A stretch of 64,000 nt of DNA from Paludibaculum fermentans_A (GTDB lineage Bacteria; Acidobacteriota; Terriglobia; Bryobacterales; Bryobacteraceae): positions 3,410,001 through 3,474,000 of the forward strand of contig NZ_JBPJAQ010000001.1 in assembly GCF_051172195.1 (NCBI RefSeq), read 5' to 3'. Below, in pieces: positions 39,823-49,018 of the stretch. The notes beneath the pieces are model-generated. The model was not told the origin of the DNA, made no database searches, and was given only the letters and a program-made list of their open reading frames with translations. The number at the start of each line of letters is the position of its first letter. Positions within the stretch are counted from its first letter, which is position 1. The translations under genes and the position numbers were made by a program.

Positions 39823-42573
39823 ATGAGTCGAAAGCAGAGTGACGGTGGTCCCGGTCGAAGAGGCTTTCTGAGGACGGTGGCTCTGGGCGCTGCGGCGGTG
39901 CCGGCCTTGGAGCAGACGGCGGCTGGGCAGGCTGCTGCTGGCGTGCAGCCGGCTGCTTCCGCGGGGTTGGGGACTGCGTCCAGCGCTTTCGAGTACCCAC
40001 GCTCTTTCCGCGGCCGGCAACTAGCGACCATCGCTTTTCCGCTGGGCGGTGTAGGCGCGGGGAGTGTGAGCCTGGGCGGGCGTGGACAACTGCGGGATTG
40101 GGAGATTTTCAATCGTCCGGAGAAGGGACGATTGCTGAACTACACGTTCCCGAGCATCTGGGCGCAGACTGGCACGGGCAAGCCGGTGGCTCGAGTACTG
40201 GAAGCGCGGCTGCTCTCGCCCTATCAGGTGGGCCGGGGTTTGGATCCGGCCCAGGTATCGGGGTTGACTCGGCTGGAGGACGCGAAGTTCACGGGCGAGT
40301 TCCCCATGGCGGGGATTGAATTCCGAGACCGGACGCTGCCGGTAAAAGTGAAGCTGGAGGCCTTCACGCCCTTCATCCCCTTGGAGCCCGACGATTCCGG
40401 GCTGCCGGTGGCCGTGCTGCGGTACAGGGTGACGAATCCGGGTAAGGTGGCGGCCAAGGTGTCGATCGCCTACTCCATGGATAATCCGGTCGGCTTGAAC
40501 CCGCGTGCGCGACAGGAGCGTGGACGGGCTCCGGAGCAGGCTCGCACAAATGAATTCCGGACGGGCGAGGGGCTGCACGGCCTGATGATGACCGATGCCA
40601 AGGCCGAAGCCGGCGCTCCGATGACTGGTTCCGTTGCGCTCTGCATCCTGAACGCGGGCGATGGAAAGGTGACGCATCTACGCGGCTGGCAGAAAGCGAA
40701 GTGGTGGGCCAGCCCGCTGCTCTTCTGGGATGACTTCTCGGACGATGGGCAGCTGGGGCCTGAGCCGGAGTCACGGAATACGGTGGGGTCACTCTGCCTG
40801 CAGAGGACCATCGCTCCAGGTGCCGAGGCTAATTTCACGTTCCTGCTGGCCTGGCATTTTCCCAACCGGACGCCCGCTTGGTGCGGCTGGGTGGCGCCAC
40901 AGGGCGACGAGAATGTTGTGATCGGCAACTACTACGCACAGCGTTTCGCGGATGCCTGGAAGGTGGCCGAGTACACGGCATCGCACCTGCCGCCCTTGGA
41001 GAAACGGACCCGTGCGTTCACGGCTGCCATCCGCGCATCGACGCTGCCCGCCGCTGTGAAGGACGCTGCGACTGCCAACCTCTCCACCCTGGTGACGAAT
41101 ACCTGTTTCCGAACGGCTGATGGCAAGTTCCGCGGCTTCGAGGGGATCGACGATGAGCGCGGCTGCTGCTTCGGCAACTGCACGCATGTATGGAACTATG
41201 AGGTGGCGACGCAGCATCTGTTCCCGTCGCTGGCGCGTTCGATGCGAGAGTCAGCCTTTGAACTCGGCGCGGCGATGCAAGGTGTGATCCCCATCCGTCT
41301 GATGATTCCGGAGAAGAAGCAGACTTCCGGGACGACCGCGGCCGATGGCACGATGGGGCAGATCATCAAGGCCTATCTGGACTACCGGCTTTCCGGCGAC
41401 GAGGCCTGGCTGAGGAGTATGTGGCCGAAGATCAAACAGGCCATGGAATTCGCGTGGGTCGAAGGCGGCTGGGATGGCGATCGCGATGGTGTGGCCGAAG
41501 GTGTCCAGCACAACACTTACGACGTCGAGTTCTATGGGCCGAATCCGATGTGCGGCGTCTACTATCTGGGCGGACTGAGGGCCTGCGAAGAGATGGGCCG
41601 TGCCACGGGCGACACCGAGTTCGTCCGGCGGTGCGCGGGCCTGTTCCAAGCCGGCAGCCGCTGGATCGACGCGAACCTGTTCAATGGCCAACACTACATC
41701 CAGAAGATCCAAGGGATGCCGGTGGCGAAGATCGCGCAGCCGCTACGCTCCACCGGGGGAGCTGAGGATCCGGAGCATCCGGATTTCCAATTGGGCGAGG
41801 GCTGCCTGACCGACCAATTGATCGGGCAGTATCTGGCAGATCTGGCCGGACTGGGGCCGTTGCTTGACCCCGCGCACATCCGCAAGACCCTGGAGAGCAT
41901 CTACCGCTACAACCATCGCTCCACCCTCACCAATCACGATTCGGTGGAGCGGATCTACGCCTTGAACGACGAGGCGGCGGTACTGATCTGTGATTATGCG
42001 GCGGGCAAGCGGCCGCGCATCCCATTTCCTTATGCCTCGGAGGCATGGACGGGCATCGAGTACCTGTTCGGGACTCAGCTCATCGCCGCTGGAATGGTCA
42101 GTGAGGGTACGCAGTGTTTCGAGGACGTACGCCGGCGATACGACGGAGAGAAGCGCAATCCCTGGGACGAGATCGAGTGCGGCCACCACTATGCGCGCGC
42201 GATGTCGGCGTGGTCCGGCGTGCTGGCTCTGACAGGCTTCCAGTATCACGGCGGCGCCGGCAGCCTCGCCGTCATGCCGAGAATCCGGCCCGAGAACTTC
42301 ACGTCGTTCTGGTCGACCGGCGGCGGCTGGGGCATGTTTGCCCACTCGATGAAGGGCGGGCGTACTCAGCTCTCAGTCTCGGTCACGGAAGGCAAGCTGT
42401 CGTGCCGGACGGTTGAGGTGTCCGGCGACGTTCCGTCCGGCGGAACCTCGGCAGCCAGCATCGGCCACCGCAAGCTGGTCCACGAGGTGAAGCGGGAAGG
42501 GAAGCGGGTTCGTTTCGTATTTGCTGAACCGCTGGAGATCGCGAGTGGGGAAACGTTGACGCTCTCGGTCTAG
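39823..42573 (+). CDS. GH116 glycosidase (GBA2-like), TAT-exported
   Basis: A 916-residue member of glycoside hydrolase family 116 with a twin-arginine signal (RRGFLRTVALGAAAV). The N-terminal beta domain carries GGVGAGSVSLGGRGQLRDWE; the (alpha/alpha)6 catalytic domain has CTHVWNYE, which in GH116 carries the nucleophile Glu, and HNTYDVEFYGPNPM, which carries the acid/base Asp. GH116 enzymes act on beta-glucosides/xylosides or glucosylceramide; specificity is not visible. It folds in the cytoplasm before export, as the signal implies. The gene is followed by a weak hairpin. Confidence 0.92.
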   Translation: MSRKQSDGGPGRRGFLRTVALGAAAVPALEQTAAGQAAAGVQPAASAGLGTASSAFEYPRSFRGRQLATIAFPLGGVGAGSVSLGGRGQLRDWEIFNRPEKGRLLNYTFPSIWAQTGTGKPVARVLEARLLSPYQVGRGLDPAQVSGLTRLEDAKFTGEFPMAGIEFRDRTLPVKVKLEAFTPFIPLEPDDSGLPVAVLRYRVTNPGKVAAKVSIAYSMDNPVGLNPRARQERGRAPEQARTNEFRTGEGLHGLMMTDAKAEAGAPMTGSVALCILNAGDGKVTHLRGWQKAKWWASPLLFWDDFSDDGQLGPEPESRNTVGSLCLQRTIAPGAEANFTFLLAWHFPNRTPAWCGWVAPQGDENVVIGNYYAQRFADAWKVAEYTASHLPPLEKRTRAFTAAIRASTLPAAVKDAATANLSTLVTNTCFRTADGKFRGFEGIDDERGCCFGNCTHVWNYEVATQHLFPSLARSMRESAFELGAAMQGVIPIRLMIPEKKQTSGTTAADGTMGQIIKAYLDYRLSGDEAWLRSMWPKIKQAMEFAWVEGGWDGDRDGVAEGVQHNTYDVEFYGPNPMCGVYYLGGLRACEEMGRATGDTEFVRRCAGLFQAGSRWIDANLFNGQHYIQKIQGMPVAKIAQPLRSTGGAEDPEHPDFQLGEGCLTDQLIGQYLADLAGLGPLLDPAHIRKTLESIYRYNHRSTLTNHDSVERIYALNDEAAVLICDYAAGKRPRIPFPYASEAWTGIEYLFGTQLIAAGMVSEGTQCFEDVRRRYDGEKRNPWDEIECGHHYARAMSAWSGVLALTGFQYHGGAGSLAVMPRIRPENFTSFWSTGGGWGMFAHSMKGGRTQLSVSVTEGKLSCRTVEVSGDVPSGGTSAASIGHRKLVHEVKREGKRVRFVFAEPLEIASGETLTLSV

Positions 42574-42587
42574 GCTCCGGTGCCCAC

Positions 42588-42632
42588 GGAGGCGGAGGAT
42601 CATTCAACCGGTCCGCCGCCTCCGACTTTGTT
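42588..42632 (+). terminator. Possible terminator after the GH116 gene
   Basis: GGAGGCGG (42588-42595) pairs with CCGCCTCC (42616-42623) around a 20-base loop, followed by GACTTTGTT. The loop is long and the T-tract weak. Confidence 0.35.
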
Positions 42633-42642
42633 ACGACCCTCG

Positions 42643-43116
42643 TCAGCGCGCGGCGATTGCCTCAATCTGACGCAAGTGATTGATGTCGTGCCCCGCCATC
42701 GTTTCCACCAAAACCCCAAAGGACATGGTGCCCCGCTCAGGGTGTGTGAGGAGTTTCGAGAAATCCGCGGGCGGGATGGAATGGATGAAGGCTATGTTCC
42801 ATTGCCTCACCGTACTGAAAGTCGTGAGTGCGGCTTCCGTGGAATAGGGGGCATAAGAGAACGCCCACCGGTCCTGGTCGAACGGCTGGATGATGTGATG
42901 TTCGTCGGAGATGGATTGCCGCAAACGAAAAGCGAAAACGATTTCGGTGTCCGCAAGATGACAGAGGATCTCCCGAGCGTTCCATTTGCCCTCGGACGGC
43001 GGAACATTGGCACGCTCGGGTCCCAGACTAGTGAACAACTCCTGTAGCCGCGCAGGCGTCCCGGCAATGATTTGCTGGGGATCGCCCCCGCCTGTGAAGG
43101 AAGCATAGGGGTTCAT
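42643..43116 (-). CDS. DinB/DfrA-family metal-binding protein
   Basis: A 157-residue DinB-superfamily four-helix-bundle protein. Likely metal ligands are in ILCHLADTE and MAGHDINHLRQIEAI. Start ATG 43116 gives the recognisable domain; residues upstream in frame are not protein-like and overlap the MarR region. Members of this family include thiol S-transferases (BstA, maleylpyruvate isomerase-like) using bacillithiol or mycothiol, but the function of this one is open. Convergent with the GH116 gene and divergent from MarR. Confidence 0.85.
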   Translation of the reverse strand: MNPYASFTGGGDPQQIIAGTPARLQELFTSLGPERANVPPSEGKWNAREILCHLADTEIVFAFRLRQSISDEHHIIQPFDQDRWAFSYAPYSTEAALTTFSTVRQWNIAFIHSIPPADFSKLLTHPERGTMSFGVLVETMAGHDINHLRQIEAIAAR

Positions 43117-43170
43117 AGGGGTCGAATGTAGCACACACCCGGCGGTGGTGCTCGACCGCTTGAATCTTTT

Positions 43171-43182
43171 CTTGATATCAAG
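43171..43182. promoter_or_regulatory. Palindromic operator upstream of the MarR gene
   Basis: CTTGATATCAAG is a perfect 12-bp palindrome, 24 bases before the MarR ATG; a further TCAAGA half-site lies between. MarR proteins typically bind such palindromes; autoregulation is inferred. Confidence 0.5.
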
Positions 43183-43205
43183 CATCTCTATGTCAAGAGA
43201 ACAAG

Positions 43206-43673
43206 ATGCAGAACGGCAATCCAACTGATCACAAGGCTCTGGCGGTTCATCTTTGGCTGGTCCTCTCGCGGGCGGCACATGTGATTGAGATGCACGCGGT
43301 AAGAAGCATCGAATCGATGGGCATCGGCAAGAGCGACTTCGCGGTGCTTGAGGCGCTGCTGCATAAGGGATCGCTGCCGGTGAACCAACTGGGCCGAAAG
43401 GTATTGCTGACCAGCGGCTCGATCACCACGGCGGTGGATCGTCTGGAAGAGCGCGGCCTGGTCCAGCGGTGCAACGATGCGAAAGACCGCCGGGCCCGTA
43501 TCGTCTCACTGACCCAGGCTGGCTCGGAGTTGGCGGAGAAGCTCTTCGCCGCCCACTCGGAAGACATGGAATGCGCGGCCGCGGTGATTTCGGAAGAAGA
43601 GCAGGTGACCCTGATCCATCTGCTGCGCAAGCTGGGCCTGGGGGCCGGGGCGTTGCTGCGCCCGCCTTCTTAG
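43206..43673 (+). CDS. MarR-family transcriptional regulator
   Basis: A 155-residue winged-helix regulator: LLHKGSLPVNQLGRKVLLTS is the HTH, SITTAVDRLEERGLVQR the wing, and CNDAKDRRARIVSLTQAG the recognition segment typical of the family. It precedes a pirin gene on the same strand with 60 bases between starts of the units. MarR-pirin pairs often respond to aromatic or redox stress; that link is inferential. Confidence 0.9.
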   Translation: MQNGNPTDHKALAVHLWLVLSRAAHVIEMHAVRSIESMGIGKSDFAVLEALLHKGSLPVNQLGRKVLLTSGSITTAVDRLEERGLVQRCNDAKDRRARIVSLTQAGSELAEKLFAAHSEDMECAAAVISEEEQVTLIHLLRKLGLGAGALLRPPS

Positions 43674-43733
43674 AGAACGGTGGGCTGCGCATCCCCAATG
43701 AGCAACAGAGTGGCAAAAGAAATGAGGATGAAT

Positions 43734-44606
43734 ATGAGCGAATTCAAAAAACTGACTGGTGTCCACGGCTCCGGTTCCACGCACTGGGTGGGCGATGGTT
43801 TCCCGGTACGCAACCTGTTTCCTTCGAACGGCCTGAACGGCGAGGTGAGTCCGTTCCTGATGCTGGACTACGCCGGCCCGCGCATGTTTGAACCGGCGGC
43901 CCGGCCGCGGGGCGTGGGCGAGCATCCGCACCGCGGGTTTGAGACGGTGACGATTGCGTACCAGGGTTCAGTGGCGCATCGTGATTCCGCCGGCAACTCC
44001 GGTGTGATTGGACCGGGCGACGTCCAGTGGATGACCGCTGCTTCGGGTGTGGTCCACGAAGAGATGCACGAGGCGGAGTTTACGAAGAAGGGCGGCATCT
44101 TTGAGATGGTGCAGCTTTGGGTGAACCTGCCGGCCAAGGAAAAGATGTCGAAGCCGCGCTACCAGGGCATCGAGAGCGCGCAGATTCCGGTGGTCGATCT
44201 CGGCGAAGGCGCCACGGCCCGCATCATCGCCGGTTCCTGGGCGGATGCGCAGGGCGCCGCTCGGACCGTCACTCCGGTGGAGTTGTTCGACCTGCGGATG
44301 AAGGCGGGCGCCAAGGTCGAGATCCCGGTGCCTGAGGGCCACAATGCGGCGGTCGTGCTGTTGCGCGGCGGCGTGACCTTGAACGGAGAGAAGACCGTCA
44401 AGGGTGAGGCGCAGATCGCGACCTTCACCACACATGGCGGACTGATTGCAGTGGAGGCCCTGGAAGACACGACCCTGTTGATTCTGGGCGGCGAGCCCAT
44501 CAACGAGCCCGTGGCCAGCTACGGCCCGTTCGTCATGAACACCCGCGAGCAGATCATGCAGGCGATTGAAGACTTCAACGCCGGCAGGATGGGGCGGCTG
44601 AGCTAA
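43734..44606 (+). CDS. Pirin-family (bicupin) metalloprotein
   Basis: A 290-residue pirin. Metal ligands fit GVGEHPHRGFETVT (two His) and VVHEEM (His/Glu) in the N-terminal cupin; the C-terminal cupin lacks a clear site. Family members act as quercetinases or redox-sensing co-regulators. ATG 43734 is preferred because GAGGA lies six bases upstream, though earlier in-frame starts exist at 43680, 43698 and 43722. Together with MarR it likely forms a stress-induced unit. Confidence 0.88.
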   Translation: MSEFKKLTGVHGSGSTHWVGDGFPVRNLFPSNGLNGEVSPFLMLDYAGPRMFEPAARPRGVGEHPHRGFETVTIAYQGSVAHRDSAGNSGVIGPGDVQWMTAASGVVHEEMHEAEFTKKGGIFEMVQLWVNLPAKEKMSKPRYQGIESAQIPVVDLGEGATARIIAGSWADAQGAARTVTPVELFDLRMKAGAKVEIPVPEGHNAAVVLLRGGVTLNGEKTVKGEAQIATFTTHGGLIAVEALEDTTLLILGGEPINEPVASYGPFVMNTREQIMQAIEDFNAGRMGRLS

Positions 44607-44616
44607 GCGGATCGCG

Positions 44617-44650
44617 AAAATGGCCCGGCGTGACTGCCGGGCCTATTTAC
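44617..44650. terminator. Bidirectional intrinsic terminator
   Basis: GGCCCGGC (44622-44629) and GCCGGGCC (44636-44643) form a perfect 8-bp stem with a 6-base loop. AAAA lies before it and TATTT after it, so it can serve both the plus-strand pirin gene and the minus-strand response-regulator operon. Confidence 0.85.
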
Positions 44651-45999
44651 TGCCCTTTGCGCAGCGACTCGACTTCGATGCCCGCCTGCGCGCATTTCTT
44701 GTAGAGATGACTGCGTTCCAGGCCCAGCGCCCGAGCCGTCTCCGTCATGTTGTACTGCTGGCGTTTCAGCTCCTGGAGGATGGTCTCTTTCTCGAAGGCG
44801 TCCATCCGGGCGGCCAGCGTCCCGGTCGCCGCGCCAGCTTCCCTCGAATGCGGCAGGCAGAGGCGCACGGCCTCCTCATCCACGTCGCCTTCGGCCAGCA
44901 GCAGCGCCCGTTCTACTGCATTGCGCAGCTCGCGGACATTGCCCGGCCAGGAATATCCTTCCAGCGCCTGCAGCGCTCCGCTGGTGAAGCCCCGCACGCG
45001 CCATCCGTTTTGCTGGCTGATCTGCGCCGCCAGATGCTCCACCAGTACCGGAATGTCGCCCTTGCGGTCACGCAGCGGCGGCAGTTGGACCGGGATGACG
45101 TAGACGCGGTGGAAGAGATCCTGGCGGAAGCTGCCCGCGCGCACTTGCTCCTCGAGGTTGCGATGCGTGGCGACGACCACCCGGACGTCTACGCGCACCG
45201 TGCTGCTGGAGCCGATGCGCTCGATCTCTCCCTCCTCCAGCACCCTGAGGAACTTGGCCTGCATCACGGCCGGCATGTCGCCGATCTCGTCGAGAAACAA
45301 GGTGCCGCCATGAGCCTGTTCGAATTTGCCCAACTGGCGGGAGGTGGCTCCGGTGAACGATCCCTTCTCGTGGCCGAACAGCTCCGACTCGATCAGCTCC
45401 TGCGGGACGGCTGCACAGTTCAGCGTGATGAAAGGGCCGCCCCGGCGGTGGCTCTTCTCGTGGACAGCCCGGGCGATGAGCTCCTTTCCCGTGCCGGTCT
45501 CGCCGAGAATGCAGACGCGCGACTCGCCGCTGGCGACACGTTCCACCTGGGTCATCACCCGGCGCATGGCGTCGCTCTTCCAGACGATCTCGTGACGGCC
45601 CACACGCTGCCGCAATTCGCGGTTCTCGGCTTCGAGGCGGGTCAGCTTGAGAGCGTTGTCGAGCGCCAGCAGCAGCCGGTCGGTGGAGAGCGGTTTCTCC
45701 AGAAAGTCGAGTGCGCCCAACTTCGTGGCGCGCACGGCCATGTCGACGGTAGCCTGGCCCGAGACCATGATCACCGGCGTGGAAATGCCCAGCCCCCGAA
45801 TCTCTTCCAGCAGGGCGATGCCGTCCTTATCCGGCATGACCACATCCGAGAGGATGAGGTCGAAGACCTGCGTGCGGACACATTCCAATGCGCGCTGGGC
45901 ACTGTCGGCGAGAGTCGTCTGGTGGCCGGCCAGGCGGAAGGCGAGAGAGAGCGATGCCAGGGTATTGGCTTCGTCGTCGACAATCAGCAGGTGGCTCAC
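44647..45999 (-). CDS. NtrC-family sigma-54-dependent response regulator
   Basis: A 450-residue response regulator. The receiver domain has the acidic pocket and phosphoacceptor D52 (LILSDVVMPDKDG); the AAA+ domain has Walker A GETGTGKE at 166-173 and an intact GSFTGA loop at 213-218 in the GHEKGSFTGA context; the C-terminal Fis HTH is TARALGLERSHLYKKCAQAG. It overlaps the upstream kinase gene (ATGA), forming a classic NtrY/NtrC-type pair. It differs from the GAF regulator at 447, whose sigma-54 loop is degenerate. Confidence 0.95.
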   Translation of the reverse strand: MSHLLIVDDEANTLASLSLAFRLAGHQTTLADSAQRALECVRTQVFDLILSDVVMPDKDGIALLEEIRGLGISTPVIMVSGQATVDMAVRATKLGALDFLEKPLSTDRLLLALDNALKLTRLEAENRELRQRVGRHEIVWKSDAMRRVMTQVERVASGESRVCILGETGTGKELIARAVHEKSHRRGGPFITLNCAAVPQELIESELFGHEKGSFTGATSRQLGKFEQAHGGTLFLDEIGDMPAVMQAKFLRVLEEGEIERIGSSSTVRVDVRVVVATHRNLEEQVRAGSFRQDLFHRVYVIPVQLPPLRDRKGDIPVLVEHLAAQISQQNGWRVRGFTSGALQALEGYSWPGNVRELRNAVERALLLAEGDVDEEAVRLCLPHSREAGAATGTLAARMDAFEKETILQELKRQQYNMTETARALGLERSHLYKKCAQAGIEVESLRKGQ

Positions 46000-47762
46000 T
46001 CGATCCTCCCAGTGGGCAGCGTGATCAGGAAACGCGCGCCTTTGCCCGGCTCGCTGGTCACGCTGATCTTACCCTGGTGGTCGCTGACGACGCTCTGGAC
46101 GATGGCCAGCCCCAGGCCGGTGCCGTGGCGTTTCGTTGTGTAGTAGGGCGTGAACAGCCGCTCGCACTCTTCCTGCGTCAAACCCTGGCCACTATCGGAA
46201 ACTTCCAGGGAGACACTGCCGCCGGCTTGCGCGGTGAGGATGCGGAGTGTGCCGCCGGCCGGCATGGCATCCATGGCATTCAGCACCAGATTCTTCAGCG
46301 CACGGCCCATCTGCTCCTGGTCGAGCTGGACGGGCAGCGGCTCGACGGAGAGCTGCAGGGCGAGTTCGATGGGTGCCGTTGTCCGCGCGGCAAACTGGGC
46401 TTCGAACAGACGCACGACGCCCCGCACCACCTCATTCAACTCGGCTGGCCCTTTGGTGGGCTGCGGCATCTTGGCGAAGTCGCTGAAGCGGTCGACGATG
46501 CCGCGCAAATTGCCGAGCTCGGCGAGCAGGGTAGAGGTACACTGCTCGAACACCTCCTCAAATTGCTGCGGATGGTGGGCACGCGCCTTGCGCAGATTCT
46601 CCACCGTAATCTGCAGTGGAAATAGAGGATTCTTCAATTCATGCGCGAGCCGCCGGGCCAACTCGCGCCAAGCAGCGACACGTTCTGCCTGGATGGCGCG
46701 GGCTCGCTGTTCCGAGAGCTGCACGGTCATCGCGTTGAACGATTCGGCCAGATCGCCGATCTCGTCTCCGGGCGAGATGGTCACCTGCGCATTCAGATCC
46801 CCGCCGGCCACGGCCTTGGCGCCGGCAGCCAGCAGTTTGACGGGCCGCGTCACGCGTTCCGTGGTCCACAATCCGGTGAGCAACCCCAGCAGGATGCCCG
46901 ATGCGCCCACCAGCAGGCCGGTCCACAGGATCGAGCGCTGCAGCCGGATCTGCTCTCTCAGTGATGTCCCGATGAAAAGGACGCCCACCACTTTGCCGCC
47001 GCTGAGGAACGGCATGGCCTGCAGCGCTTCGGCGCTCTCATTGGATGCGTCCCACTGTATGGTGGCGTTGGCGGGCTTGCCGGTGCGCTCCACTTCGCCG
47101 GCCAGCGAGGCAAGCCGCATTCCTTGAGCCAGGGGGCCATTCGCGTCGAACACCTCCTGGTCGGACAGCCACAGCATGGCGCGGGTGCCGGGGCTGGCGC
47201 CGATCGAGGCTAAGAACGATGGATTCAGCCGCTCGGCGCCGAGTACAAGGATCTTCTTTTCGCCCGCGTTCACCGTCCGGACCGCGGCCAGCGCGGCGGC
47301 GCTGCCTTCCTGTGTCGGGACTCGAGTCAAGAACGGATCCGGCGAGGTTCGGCCGTTCTCGGCGCCAGCCCAATCATTCTTATAGCCGAACCGGGCGGGC
47401 CAATGAGCGGAGGAAAGGATGGAGAGGTCGGGCTGGACCAGATCAAGGAAGTCGAGGCTTTGCGTCTCGGCCAGCGTGCGCGCGTCGTTGAGCAGCAGCG
47501 ACAGGTCGGGGGCGGCCCGGTTTGCCTCAATCGCGACACGGATCGCTGTTTCTGAGGCAGCCGCCTTCTGGACCCGCGCCGCCACCTCCTGGCCACGCAT
47601 CGAGAGATCTTTCTGGAACTGGCGCAGCGCGGTCTGTCGCCGGTCCAGGTCCATCCGCTCAAACGTAAGGCGCGTCCAAAGCGAAATGGCTCCTGTAGCG
47701 AGAGCCACACTGCCCGTGACGGTGAGCGAGGTGATAAGCAGAAGTTTCGTGCGGAATGTCAT
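45996..47762 (-). CDS. Membrane sensor histidine kinase (NtrY-like)
   Basis: A 588-residue kinase with an N-terminal membrane helix (about 8-30), a large extracytoplasmic sensor region (30-275), a second membrane helix (about 278-300), a HAMP domain, the dimerisation H-box RRLAHELKNPLFPLQITVEN with H374, and a HATPase domain (DSGQGLTQEECERLFTPYYT, HGTGLGLAIV). It lacks the PAS domain of NtrY. The upstream gene encodes a solute-binding protein and overlaps it by four bases, so the sensor may read a periplasmic binding partner. Confidence 0.93.
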   Translation of the reverse strand: MTFRTKLLLITSLTVTGSVALATGAISLWTRLTFERMDLDRRQTALRQFQKDLSMRGQEVAARVQKAAASETAIRVAIEANRAAPDLSLLLNDARTLAETQSLDFLDLVQPDLSILSSAHWPARFGYKNDWAGAENGRTSPDPFLTRVPTQEGSAAALAAVRTVNAGEKKILVLGAERLNPSFLASIGASPGTRAMLWLSDQEVFDANGPLAQGMRLASLAGEVERTGKPANATIQWDASNESAEALQAMPFLSGGKVVGVLFIGTSLREQIRLQRSILWTGLLVGASGILLGLLTGLWTTERVTRPVKLLAAGAKAVAGGDLNAQVTISPGDEIGDLAESFNAMTVQLSEQRARAIQAERVAAWRELARRLAHELKNPLFPLQITVENLRKARAHHPQQFEEVFEQCTSTLLAELGNLRGIVDRFSDFAKMPQPTKGPAELNEVVRGVVRLFEAQFAARTTAPIELALQLSVEPLPVQLDQEQMGRALKNLVLNAMDAMPAGGTLRILTAQAGGSVSLEVSDSGQGLTQEECERLFTPYYTTKRHGTGLGLAIVQSVVSDHQGKISVTSEPGKGARFLITLPTGRIE

Positions 47763-49018
47763 GGACGCGCCTCAGGCAGCCACACGTCGGCTAGGGTCCA
47801 GCGTACGGCCGGGTTCCACTGCCGAACACGCGGATTCACCAGATAGGAGGCCGGCAGGTGGACGATGGGGATCACCCGGAACCCCTCCAGCAGCGCCTGC
47901 TCCCGCTCCCATCCGCTAGCGGCCCGCTGGACAGGCGGTAGCGCCAGGGCGAACTGGTCGAGCGTCCATTCGAGATCGGGTTGGGTGGCGCGCAGCCGGA
48001 TCAGCCGCAGTCCGGGGCTGCCGGTCGTGGTCCGCAGCGTCAGGCCCGCTTCGGCCGCATTTAAGGCGATCCGTTCCGCCACGCTTTGCAGGACGGGATC
48101 CTGCCGGTCGTACGAGAACGAGAGCGGTGCGGATCCGGCGGCCAATTGCCTGGCTTTGATGAGATCCCGGTCTGTCGGGAAGACGAAGGCATAGCCACTA
48201 AGCCACTGCGGCGCCAGGGCTCCGCTGGTCTCACCCCACTTTTGGAGCAGCACACTTTGGATGGCGCTGCGGTCCAGGGACAATGCGACAGCTTCCCTCT
48301 GAGCGGGGGTGGCGGCGTTGTCGAAGACGATCGCGAGCGTCTCCAGCAGCGGCGATTGCAGCACGATGCTCCCCCGCTGCCGGGCGCGCCTCACCTCGGT
48401 GATGAGGATCTCCGCGATATCCGCGCGTCCCATCTCGAAGTCCAGTGCCTGCTCGCGCAGTGGGCGGCCCATGCGGATTTCAATGGAGTCCAGGAACGGC
48501 CGTCCGCCCCAATAGTTTTCATTCGCGGCCAGGACGATACTCGTGTTGGGTTCGAACTGCGCCAGCCTGAACGGGCCCGTGCCGACCAGCGCGCCGTCCG
48601 ATCCGCGGATCACCAGCGCATTCCTGGGCCGGGCGAGATCCCGCAAAATCTGCTCGATGGGCCGGTCGTCCGCAATGCTGATGACTCCTCCGGGCGGCGC
48701 CCACGGTACTCCATTGTGAAACTGCACCTTCGAGCGTGCCGAGAAGACCCACTTCCTGCGCGCGGTGTCGTGGATCCAAGCAGTGGCGAGCAAGGGCTGG
48801 GGCTCGCCGCGATCGTCCAGCCGGACGAGCGTCTCGTACACCTGTCCGATCAATTGTTCCTTGGCGGCAGCCTCCGCCGGCTCGATGGCAATGTCGGTGG
48901 GGTCGAGATTGCGCACTACCGCGCGGATCTCGATTCTCAACGTCCCGCCGTAGTGCGGTCGCTGCCCTGCAGCCAGCAGGTTAGCGGCTGCAATCCAGAG
49001 TAAGGCTATACGCTGCAT
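47759..49018 (-). CDS. Peptide/nickel-type ABC solute-binding protein (SBP_bac_5 family)
   Basis: A 419-residue exported protein of the family-5 extracytoplasmic binding proteins (DppA/OppA/NikA). The signal peptide spans residues 1-17 (LLAAGQR); family segments include KWVFSARSKVQFHNGVPW, GTGPFRLAQFEPNTSIVLAANENYWGG and SYLVNPRVRQW near the end. It is about 100 residues shorter than typical. No ABC permease or ATPase lies nearby; instead it overlaps a histidine kinase gene by four bases. It may present ligand to the kinase rather than feed a transporter. Confidence 0.88.
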   Translation of the reverse strand: MQRIALLWIAAANLLAAGQRPHYGGTLRIEIRAVVRNLDPTDIAIEPAEAAAKEQLIGQVYETLVRLDDRGEPQPLLATAWIHDTARRKWVFSARSKVQFHNGVPWAPPGGVISIADDRPIEQILRDLARPRNALVIRGSDGALVGTGPFRLAQFEPNTSIVLAANENYWGGRPFLDSIEIRMGRPLREQALDFEMGRADIAEILITEVRRARQRGSIVLQSPLLETLAIVFDNAATPAQREAVALSLDRSAIQSVLLQKWGETSGALAPQWLSGYAFVFPTDRDLIKARQLAAGSAPLSFSYDRQDPVLQSVAERIALNAAEAGLTLRTTTGSPGLRLIRLRATQPDLEWTLDQFALALPPVQRAASGWEREQALLEGFRVIPIVHLPASYLVNPRVRQWNPAVRWTLADVWLPEARP

